Positions 1 to 5,054 of a DNA stretch of 7,868 nt are shown in pieces (the stretch's first letter is position 1; each line of letters begins with the position of its first letter). Origin of the DNA: Betaproteobacteria bacterium (GTDB lineage: Bacteria; Pseudomonadota; Gammaproteobacteria; Burkholderiales; SG8-41); contig JAHZNX010000104.1 in NCBI GenBank assembly GCA_020028375.1, positions 1 through 7,868 of the forward strand, given 5' to 3'. The position numbers and the translations under genes were made by a program. The notes under the pieces are model-generated. The model was not told where the DNA came from. It worked only from the letters and a program-made list of their open reading frames with translations, and did no database searches.

Positions 1-474
1 CCGCGCGAGGGCGGTCCGTGGGGGGTCATCATCAATCGGCCCCTTGATTACCGGCTGAGCGAGGTGTTCACTGATATTGAAACGCTCAGGAATCGCAAGG
101 ACGTGCTGTTCTTCGGCGGGCCGGTGGCGCAGGATGGACTGGTTTTCCTGATTCGGTCGCAGCAGCCCCCGCCGCGAGCGCTGCGTGTTCTGGGCGACGT
201 CTACTTCATCTCCGATATCGAATACATCGAGAAGCTGCTGCAGCGTCCCGAGCCGATGCGCGACCTGCGCGTGTATTCGGGGTATTCGGGGTGGGCGTCG
301 GGCCAGCTGCAACAGGAAATCCTGCGCGGCGGCTGGGTCCTGATGCCGGCCGACGCCGATATGGTGTTTGAAGGTGATCCCTCCCGAATCTGGCCGGAGC
401 TGATCAAGCGCGCCGCGACCCGGCAGACCGGCTACTCCCGGAGCGACCAAGCTCGTCCTGCAGGATCCCCCTGA
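1..474 (+). CDS. YqgE/AlgH family protein (UPF0301/DUF179), 5' end cut by window
   Basis: The reading frame is open from base 1 and ends at TGA 472-474, so the true start lies upstream; the GTG at 64 is internal. Family hallmarks are visible in order: GVIINRP just after the left edge, FFGGPV about 25 residues later, then VYSGYSGWASGQLQQEI and GWVLMPAD. These define the YqgE/AlgH fold, a small conserved bacterial protein of unclear biochemical role, linked to alginate regulation in Pseudomonas. Ancestral copies usually sit next to ruvX (yqgF). Here the next gene is an aspartate dehydrogenase, so this may be a second, dispersed paralog. The C-terminal tail after the last conserved helix (QTGYSRSDQARPAGSP) looks non-conserved. 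A 9-bp tandem duplication (GTATTCGGG, 273-290) encodes the YSGYSG part of the motif. The family call is confident; its role is unknown. Confidence 0.88.
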   Translation, partial: PREGGPWGVIINRPLDYRLSEVFTDIETLRNRKDVLFFGGPVAQDGLVFLIRSQQPPPRALRVLGDVYFISDIEYIEKLLQRPEPMRDLRVYSGYSGWASGQLQQEILRGGWVLMPADADMVFEGDPSRIWPELIKRAATRQTGYSRSDQARPAGSP

Positions 475-488
475 CGCCCGTGCGGTTC

Positions 489-505
489 ACAGGCGCCTGT
501 AGAAT
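489..505 (+). promoter_or_regulatory. 12-bp perfect palindrome abutting a -10-like box upstream of the aspartate dehydrogenase gene
   Basis: ACAGGCGCCTGT (489-500) is a perfect inverted repeat. Its last base is the first base of TAGAAT (500-505), a reasonable sigma-70 -10 hexamer about 30 bp before the ATG at 535. No good -35 hexamer sits 16-18 bp upstream: TTCACA at 487-492 is far too close. If this is a promoter, the palindrome would lie in the spacer, where a repressor could bind. This is weak evidence from a single site. Confidence 0.25.
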
Positions 506-534
506 AACCATCGTCATCGGAGCGGGGGAAAGGG

Positions 535-1350
535 ATGCGGGTCGGCATCATCGGCGGCGGCAGCATCGCGCGGCTGTTCCTCGAGCACGTGCGGCGGGGC
601 GACCTTGGGCGCGCGCGGGTTGTCGCCATCGTGGGGCGCGGCGAGCGCACGCGCGCCAGGCAGCTGGCGAAGGCGTTCCGCGTCCCCTGCGTGTCGAGCC
701 TCAAGGCGCTGCTCGCGGCGAAGCCGGACGTCGTGGTGGAGGCGGCCGCGCACGAGGCGGTGCGCGAGTACGGCGAGGCGCTCCTCAAGAAGGGGATCGC
801 GCTGATCGTGCTGTCGGCCGGCGCGCTGTGCGACGACGCGCTGCGCCGGAAGCTGGAGCGCGCCGCGGAAAAGAGCGGGGCGCTGCTGTCGGTTCCGTCC
901 GGCGGGATCGGCGGGCTCGACGCGCTGAAGGCGGCCTGCGTCGCGGGAGTGGATGAGGTCACCATCGCGGTGACGAAGCCGCCGGCGGCGTGGAAGCGCA
1001 TTCCCTACGTGGAGAAGCTTGGGGTGGATCTCGACGGCCTGCGGGAGCCGTGCGTCCTGTTCGAGGGGCCGGCCCGCGAGGGCGTGCCGCATTTTCCCGC
1101 CAACGTCAACATCGCGGCGGTGCTCTCCATGGCGGGAATCGGCTTCGACCGCACCCGGCTCAAGGTAATCGCGGACCCGGCGCTCCGGCACAACACCCAC
1201 TACATAGAGGTCAAGGGCCGCACCGGCAATTTCAGCATCAAGCTCGAAAACGTGCCGGCGCCGGACAACCCGAAGACCGCGTGGCTCGCCTGCTACAGCG
1301 CATTGGCGGCGCTGAAAGCGGCGCAGTCCCCGGTGCGCTATGGCACCTAA
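535..1350 (+). CDS. nadX: L-aspartate dehydrogenase (NadX type), 271 aa
   Basis: Predicted to catalyse NAD(P)-dependent interconversion of L-aspartate and iminosuccinate (then oxaloacetate plus ammonia) in the cytosol. In some bacteria this feeds NAD synthesis. The N-terminal Rossmann motif is GIIGGGSIA (residues 4-12), followed by VVEAAAHEAV (67-76) and the LSAGAL turn (93-98). PSGGIGGLDAL (121-131) and HFPANVN (186-192) are family signatures, as is the NTHYIEVKG block, whose His222 is at the position of the usual catalytic His. NPKTA (245-249) closes the fold. Length and order match the family (about 265-270 aa). The usual PSGAIGG reads PSGGIGG. The ATG at 535 is preceded by a purine-rich ribosome site (GGGGGAAAGGG). 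No nadA or nadC is visible nearby, so the NAD-synthesis role is not shown. A related imine-reducing role is possible. Confidence 0.87.
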   Translation: MRVGIIGGGSIARLFLEHVRRGDLGRARVVAIVGRGERTRARQLAKAFRVPCVSSLKALLAAKPDVVVEAAAHEAVREYGEALLKKGIALIVLSAGALCDDALRRKLERAAEKSGALLSVPSGGIGGLDALKAACVAGVDEVTIAVTKPPAAWKRIPYVEKLGVDLDGLREPCVLFEGPAREGVPHFPANVNIAAVLSMAGIGFDRTRLKVIADPALRHNTHYIEVKGRTGNFSIKLENVPAPDNPKTAWLACYSALAALKAAQSPVRYGT

Positions 1351-1384
1351 GAACACATCACAAGATGACCGGCCCAGCGTCATT

Positions 1385-1429
1385 CCCCTCCTTTTCAAGG
1401 AGGGGTGGATGCGAAGCAGACGGGGTGGT
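1385..1429 (-). repeat. 45-bp palindrome-headed interspersed repeat, copy A (inverted relative to copy B)
   Basis: A 9-bp perfect stem (CCCCTCCTT 1385-1393 with AAGGAGGGG 1397-1405, loop TTC) is followed by a tail ending in GACGGGGTGGT (1419-1429). The reverse complement aligns without gaps to 1628-1672, with 35 of 45 bases identical by hand count. The stem sits 35 bp past the aspartate dehydrogenase stop and could slow or end transcription, but no U-tract follows. From memory, this repeat type is widespread in environmental bacterial genomes. Confidence 0.75.
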
Positions 1430-1480
1430 TACCTCGTTGGCCTTGCTCCCACCACCCCGCCCGCCAATTCCTCACCCCCG

Positions 1481-1503
1481 CCCCTCTCCCGAGCGGAGAG
1501 GGG
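1481..1503. repeat. GC-rich hairpin, 9-bp stem
   Basis: CCCCTCTCC (1481-1489) pairs perfectly with GGAGAGGGG (1495-1503) across a 5-base loop. It is part of the palindromic repeat island and is not followed by a T-run. Confidence 0.7.
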
Positions 1504-1515
1504 AGGCTCGAGATT

Positions 1516-1539
1516 CCCTTCCCCTGTGCGGGGGAAGGG
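1516..1539. repeat. GC-rich hairpin, 9-bp stem
   Basis: CCCTTCCCC (1516-1524) pairs perfectly with GGGGAAGGG (1531-1539) across the loop TGTGCG. It lies 12 bp after the preceding hairpin, in the same island. Confidence 0.7.
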
Positions 1540-1573
1540 CATGGGATGGGGGCCGGCGGGCACCCCGTCCGTC

Positions 1574-1595
1574 CCGCCGCGCTGCATCGCGGCGG
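1574..1595. repeat. GC-rich hairpin, 8-bp stem
   Basis: CCGCCGCG (1574-1581) pairs perfectly with CGCGGCGG (1588-1595) across the loop CTGCAT. This is another structured unit of the island. Confidence 0.6.
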
Positions 1596-1627
1596 TCGTT
1601 CGCCGGCTCGGAGGCATGCTCACTCCC

Positions 1628-1672
1628 ACCACCCCGTCACCTTCGGTGCCACCCCTCCTCCGGCAGGAGGGG
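1628..1672 (+). repeat. 45-bp palindrome-headed interspersed repeat, copy B
   Basis: It starts ACCACCCCGTC and ends with an 8-bp stem (CCCCTCCT 1652-1659, AGGAGGGG 1665-1672). It aligns to the reverse complement of copy A at 35 of 45 positions, with conserved blocks of 11, 5, 11 and 8 bases. The differences lie in the stem loop and in two short internal patches. The two copies therefore form a long inverted pair spanning about 290 bp. Confidence 0.72.
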
Positions 1673-1744
1673 AGGTTCCCGGCTCGCCCTCCGGCGGGAG
1701 GGGAGGATCCTGGCTCACCTTCGTGCAGGAGGGCAATTCATTTT
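1652..1744. repeat. Three diverged 31-bp tandem units
   Basis: Units run 1652-1682, 1683-1713 and 1714-1744. Units 1 and 2 match at about 25 of 31 positions and share TCCGGC followed by GGAGGGGAGG. Unit 3 is more degenerate, keeping CTC-CC, GC and GGAGGG at the same offsets. Unit 1 overlaps the stem of 45-bp copy B. Units 1 and 2 each fold into a short hairpin. Confidence 0.6.
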
Positions 1745-1759
1745 GTTAGCCATCTAAGT

Positions 1760-1773
1760 GAGTGACGAGTGAC
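1760..1773 (+). repeat. GAGNRAC heptamer repeat, two copies, before the RraA-family gene
   Basis: GAGTGAC occurs twice in tandem, ending 7 bp before the preferred ATG at 1781. The same heptamer pattern recurs at 2464-2477, 3975-4002 and 6072-6085. Confidence 0.6.
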
Positions 1774-1780
1774 GACCAGG

Positions 1781-2458
1781 ATGCTTGATCCGGAAAGCGC
1801 CGAGGCGATCCGCCAGCGGTATCTGAAGGTGGACGCGGCGACGGTGTCCGATGTGCTGGACGCGCTCGGCTATCTCCATCAGGGCCTGGCCGCTACGTTT
1901 GCCCCTTACCCGCAGACCGCTGGCAAGCTTGCGGGCTGGGCCTACAACATTTGCGGCGAAATGCGGCCGTACGCGGGCAGCGGCGACGCGGACAAGATGA
2001 AGGCGGTGGATGATCTGAAGCCCGGGTGCGTCAGCGTGTGGAGCGGGGCGGGCGACGGCGTGTGCTTCTTCGGCGAGCTGATCGCGCTCGGCATGAAGAC
2101 GCGCGGATGCGCGGGCGCGCTGGTGGACGGCGGCATCCGCGACATCGAGTGGATCGCGAAGCAGGGATTTCCGGTCTACGCGCGCTACCGCACGCCGGTT
2201 CAGTCGATCGGCCGCTGGAAGGTGACGACATGGCAGGTGCCGGCCTACCTGCCGGGCGCAACCAAGCAGCACGTCATCGTCAACCCCGGCGACTTCGTGC
2301 TCGGCGATGCGGACGGCGTCATCGTCGTTCCGGCCGACGCCGTGGAAAAGGCATTGAACGAAGCGGAGCGATTGACCGCGTCCGAAGTAAAGATCCGCGC
2401 CGAACTCGCGGCCGGCGCGACGCTCGAGCAGGTGCTCGCAAAGTACGGCCGCGTCTGA
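1781..2458 (+). CDS. RraA-family protein, probable 4-hydroxy-4-methyl-2-oxoglutarate aldolase-like enzyme, 225 aa
   Basis: RraA-like proteins are metal-dependent retro-aldolases or oxaloacetate decarboxylases acting on short oxo acids; the E. coli namesake instead binds RNase E. The core is visible: TVSDVLDALG (residues 21-30), GELIALGMK (98-106), ALVDGGIRD (113-121), then RYRTPVQS (135-142) and GDADGVIVVP (175-184). The known catalytic signature is D-x20-R-D. Here the spacing is exact, but the first residue is Glu: E99, then R120-D121. R-D is retained, so a catalytic aldolase or decarboxylase is more likely than an RNase inhibitor. I prefer ATG 1781 because it begins the conserved helix. GTG 1769 would add four residues inside a repeat. 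The ribosome site is weak. It heads the gene cluster, with the sulfatase following after 56 bp. Substrate unknown. Confidence 0.85.
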   Translation: MLDPESAEAIRQRYLKVDAATVSDVLDALGYLHQGLAATFAPYPQTAGKLAGWAYNICGEMRPYAGSGDADKMKAVDDLKPGCVSVWSGAGDGVCFFGELIALGMKTRGCAGALVDGGIRDIEWIAKQGFPVYARYRTPVQSIGRWKVTTWQVPAYLPGATKQHVIVNPGDFVLGDADGVIVVPADAVEKALNEAERLTASEVKIRAELAAGATLEQVLAKYGRV

Positions 2459-2463
2459 TCGCC

Positions 2464-2477
2464 GTTACTCGTTGCTC
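2464..2477 (-). repeat. GAGNRAC heptamer repeat, two copies, reverse orientation
   Basis: GTTACTC followed by GTTGCTC reads on the minus strand as GAGCAAC-GAGTAAC, the same heptamer pattern as in the other gaps of the cluster. It lies between the RraA stop and the sulfatase start. Confidence 0.5.
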
Positions 2478-2514
2478 GTGAAGAGAGAGAGTGGCGAGCG
2501 GTAAGGTATCGCGC

Positions 2515-3969
2515 ATGAAGCCCGCAAACCTTCTCATCCTCATGTCCGACGAGCACAACCCCAAAGTGATGGGCTGCGCCGGGCATCCGATCGTGAAGAC
2601 CCCCAACATCGATGCGCTCGCGGCGCGCGGCACGATGTTCAGCTCGGCCTACACCACCTGCCCGGTGTGCGTGCCCGCGCGCGCGGCGTTCGCGGTCGGC
2701 AAGTACGTGCACCAGATCGGCTTCTGGGACAACGCGGACGCCTACGACGGCTCGATCCCGAGCTGGCACCACCGCTTGCGCGAGGCCGGACACCGCGTGG
2801 TTTCGATCGGCAAACTCCATTTCCGCGGCCACGAGGGGGACGACAACGGGTTCAGCGAAGAGATCATCCCCATGAACATCATCGAGGGCAAAGGCGATCT
2901 CATGGGGCTGGTGAGGAAGGACCTCCCGGAGCGGGGCCTGTCCTGGAAGATCGCCAAGCTCGCGGGCCCCGGCGAGACGCCCTATACCGCGTACGACCGC
3001 GAGATCACGACGCGCGCGCAGATCTGGCTGCGCGAGGAGGCGCCCCGCTATCGCGACAAGCCCTGGGTGCTGTTCGTGTCCTTTGTCTGCCCGCATTTCC
3101 CGCTGGTGGCGCCGGCCGACTTCTACTACCAGTATCCGCTCGAGACGATGCCCTTGCCCAAGCAATACGCGCAAAGCGAGCGTCCCGATCACCCGTACCT
3201 GCGCGACTATTCGGGGAGCTTTGCCTACGACCGTTATTTCGATCCCGACAAGCTCAGGAAGGCGATCGCGGCGTACTACGGCCTGTGCAGCTTTGTGGAC
3301 GACAACGTCGGCAGGGTGATCCGCACGCTCGAGGCAGTCGGGCTCGCCGGTTCCACGCGCATCATGTACACAAGCGACCACGGCGACAACCTCGGCGCGC
3401 GCGGGCTGTGGGGCAAGTCCACGCTCTACGAAGAGGTCGCGGGCGTGCCGCTGATCGTCGCCGGCGCCGATATCCCGCGCGGGAAGCGCGTGAGCACGCC
3501 AGCCAGTCACGTGGATACCTACCCGTTCATCATGGCATGCGTGGGGGAGGACCGGCCGGCGATGTACGAGGGACATCCGGGCGTGTCGCTTCTGGCGCTC
3601 GCTCGCGGCGAACGGCCCGATCGCAATGTGCTCTCGGAGTACCATGGCATGGGCTCCACGACGGGCGCATTCATGATCCGTCACGGAAAATACAAGTACG
3701 TGCACTACGTGGCTTACCGGCCGCAGATCTTCGACCTGGAGCGGGACCCGGAGGAGTTGCGCGACCTTGCCGGTGATCCGGCGCATTCGAGCGTGCTCGA
3801 GGACTGCCGAGCCCGGCTCTTCGCCATCTGCAACCCGGCGGAAGTGGACGCCCGGGCGAAACGGCGACAGGCGGAGTTGCTTGAGGCGGCCGGCGGACGC
3901 GAAGCGGTCATCCGCCGCGGCGACCTGGGATTCACGCCCCCGCCGGGGTATCCGGCGGTATTTGGTTAA
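2515..3969 (+). CDS. Type I (formylglycine-dependent) sulfatase, cytosolic, 484 aa
   Basis: Hydrolyses sulfate esters, or possibly phosphonate/phosphate esters. N-terminal NLLILMSDEH (residues 5-14) supplies the metal-binding Asp12. The signature C-V-P-A-R at 52-56 places the Cys to be oxidised to formylglycine at C52. GKLHF (99-103), CPHFPL (192-197, His194), SDHGDNLG (287-294, Asp288 and His289) and Lys301 complete the alkaline-phosphatase-superfamily site. The protein starts directly on the first beta strand, with no signal peptide, so it should act in the cytosol on an imported substrate, like choline sulfatases. I chose ATG 2515 because the fold starts there and GGTAAGG lies 8 bp upstream; GTG 2491 would add eight non-conserved residues. 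No formylglycine-generating enzyme is in the window. Sulfatase versus phosphonate monoester hydrolase cannot be settled by eye, and the substrate is unknown. Confidence 0.9.
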   Translation: MKPANLLILMSDEHNPKVMGCAGHPIVKTPNIDALAARGTMFSSAYTTCPVCVPARAAFAVGKYVHQIGFWDNADAYDGSIPSWHHRLREAGHRVVSIGKLHFRGHEGDDNGFSEEIIPMNIIEGKGDLMGLVRKDLPERGLSWKIAKLAGPGETPYTAYDREITTRAQIWLREEAPRYRDKPWVLFVSFVCPHFPLVAPADFYYQYPLETMPLPKQYAQSERPDHPYLRDYSGSFAYDRYFDPDKLRKAIAAYYGLCSFVDDNVGRVIRTLEAVGLAGSTRIMYTSDHGDNLGARGLWGKSTLYEEVAGVPLIVAGADIPRGKRVSTPASHVDTYPFIMACVGEDRPAMYEGHPGVSLLALARGERPDRNVLSEYHGMGSTTGAFMIRHGKYKYVHYVAYRPQIFDLERDPEELRDLAGDPAHSSVLEDCRARLFAICNPAEVDARAKRRQAELLEAAGGREAVIRRGDLGFTPPPGYPAVFG

Positions 3970-3974
3970 TGAGC

Positions 3975-4002
3975 GAGAAACGAGAAACGAGAGACGAGCG
4001 AG
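3975..4002 (+). repeat. GAGNRAC heptamer repeat, four units, overlapping the ribosome site of the first Bug gene
   Basis: GAGAAAC, GAGAAAC, GAGAGAC and GAGCGAG run without gaps from 3975. The tract runs into the Shine-Dalgarno sequence AGGAGGG (4001-4007), which is 7 bp before ATG 4015. The tract is purine-rich and fills most of the 45-bp gap after the sulfatase. Confidence 0.65.
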
Positions 4003-4014
4003 GAGGGATAGAAA

Positions 4015-5037
4015 ATGACCCTAGCCTATTCTTTGCTGTTAACGGTGGCTGCAGCGGCTGTCTTCACGCAGCCGGCATGGGCGCAGGATGCTTCGACAGG
4101 CCCTTCGACAGAGCTCAGGACAGGCTCAGGACAGGCTTTTCCGGCCAGGCCGATCCGGATGTTGGTGGCGTTCGCCCCCGGCGGCAACACCGATATCCTG
4201 GCGCGGGCGGTGGGCACGAGAATGACCGAGAGCTGGGGCAAGCCGGTCGTTGTGGACAACCGCCCCGGCGGCAGCGGCATCATGGCCGCTGAAATCGTCG
4301 CAAAGGCTGCCCCGGACGGCCATACCGTGTTCGTGGCCTCGACCGGCGAGCTGTCCATCAACCCGAGTCTCTTCACGAGGCTGCCGTACGACGTCCAGCG
4401 CGATTACGCCCCCGTCACGCTCGGCACGGTCTCGCCGCTGCTCGTCATCGTTCACGCCTCGTTTCCGGCGCGGACCTTGAAGGAATTGCTCGATGCCGCC
4501 CGCGCAAAGCCGGGCGCGCTGTCCTACGCCTCGGTCGGGGTCGGCACCCCGCAGCATCTCTCCGGCGAGCTCTTCAAGATGGCGACGCGAACGCAGATCG
4601 TGCACATCCCGTACAAGGGCGGCGCGCCGGCGACCACCGCGCTGCTCGGCGGCGTGGAGGTGCAATTCGGCTTCGTCGGCATGGGGCCCATCATTCCGCA
4701 CGTGAAGTCCGGCAGGGTCAGGGCCCTCGCGATTTCCACCGCGAAGCGCTCGGCGGCGGTGCCGGAGGTGCCGACGCTTCAGGAAGAAGGGGTGAAGGGT
4801 TTCGATACCAGCATCTGGTTCGCGTTCCTGGTGCCGGCGCAGACGCCGAAAGGGGTTGTGGACAAGCTCAACGCCGAGATCGGGCGCATCCTGCGCAGGG
4901 CGGACACGCGCGAATACCTGATCGGCACTGGCGTAGAGGTAACGCCCGGCTCGCCGGAGGAACTGGCGCGCTTCATGAAATCGGAAGCGGACAAGTACCG
5001 CAAGATCATCCAGGCTTCGGGCGCGCGTCTCGACTGA
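4015..5037 (+). CDS. Bug/TctC-family periplasmic substrate-binding protein 1, 340 aa
   Basis: Receptor of the tripartite tricarboxylate transporter type, binding small organic anions in the periplasm and handing them to TctA/TctB membrane subunits, which are not in the window. A hydrophobic segment (residues 4-22) ending AWA predicts signal cleavage after residue 23. Its n-region has no Lys or Arg, which is unusual, and an in-frame TAG just upstream excludes a longer start. The Bug signature APGGNTDILAR (54-64, ligand-binding Asp60) is followed by APDGHTV, LSYASVGVGTPQHLSGEL, PYKGGAPATTALLGG and VPTLQEEGVKGFD. Residues 26-41 (ASTGPSTELRTGSGQA) are encoded by an interspersed repeat at 4091-4138. 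They sit between the signal peptide and the first strand, where an insert should be tolerated. The ribosome site AGGAGGG is strong. The second receptor follows after 17 bp. Ligand unknown. Confidence 0.92.
   Translation: MTLAYSLLLTVAAAAVFTQPAWAQDASTGPSTELRTGSGQAFPARPIRMLVAFAPGGNTDILARAVGTRMTESWGKPVVVDNRPGGSGIMAAEIVAKAAPDGHTVFVASTGELSINPSLFTRLPYDVQRDYAPVTLGTVSPLLVIVHASFPARTLKELLDAARAKPGALSYASVGVGTPQHLSGELFKMATRTQIVHIPYKGGAPATTALLGGVEVQFGFVGMGPIIPHVKSGRVRALAISTAKRSAAVPEVPTLQEEGVKGFDTSIWFAFLVPAQTPKGVVDKLNAEIGRILRRADTREYLIGTGVEVTPGSPEELARFMKSEADKYRKIIQASGARLD
4091..4138 (+). repeat. Interspersed TTCGACAGG/CTCAGGACAGG repeat translated within Bug gene 1
   Basis: A partial copy TTCGACAGG (4092-4100) is followed by CCCTTCGACAG (4101-4111) and two tandem copies of GCTCAGGACAG (4113-4123 and 4124-4134), ending GCTT. 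It is read in frame as residues 26-41 of the receptor. The shorter version at 5135-5160 is read in the same frame. Confidence 0.85.
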
Positions 5038-5054
5038 GCACAGGAGGAAACGAC

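Larger units (their letters stand above)
1351..1780. other. 430-bp non-coding island of GC-rich palindromic repeats
   Basis: No convincing gene lies between the aspartate dehydrogenase stop and the RraA start. Open frames here encode low-complexity Pro/Arg/Ser-rich strings in several frames at once, as repeats do. The stretch holds two inverted 45-bp elements, a series of GC-rich hairpins and three 31-bp tandem units, each listed separately. A 14-bp direct repeat CTCCCACCACCCCG occurs at 1446-1459 and 1623-1636. CGGGGTGGT (1421-1429) can pair with ACCACCCCG (1451-1459). Only about 1735-1757 is AT-rich, and this is where a promoter for the downstream cluster might sit. I see no clear -35/-10 pair there. 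Confidence 0.75.

Noticed and set aside
514..1398. 294-codon open frame on the minus strand
   Set aside because: Antisense to the aspartate dehydrogenase, which carries clear family motifs; it also runs into the repeat island.
1385..1405. Rho-independent terminator after the aspartate dehydrogenase gene
   Set aside because: The stem is good, but the 3' side is followed by TGGATGCG with no T-run, and the same hairpin is the head of a repeat element.
1652..1744. CRISPR array
   Set aside because: The 31-bp units are contiguous with no spacers, diverged from one another, and no cas gene is nearby.
1340..1765. Open frames (141, 114 and 67 codons) in the repeat island
   Set aside because: Pro/Ser/Gly/Arg-rich products arise in several frames at once from the palindromic repeats, and none has a good ribosome site or known motif.
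2491..2514. GTG 2491 as the sulfatase start
   Set aside because: It would add eight non-conserved residues before a beta strand that begins the fold. ATG 2515 has a fitting GGTAAGG site.
2245..3786. 513-codon open frame on the minus strand
   Set aside because: It lies antisense across the well-supported sulfatase and the RraA end. Long minus-strand frames are expected opposite GC-rich codons, and its composition (Arg/His/Val/Ala-rich) shows no domain.
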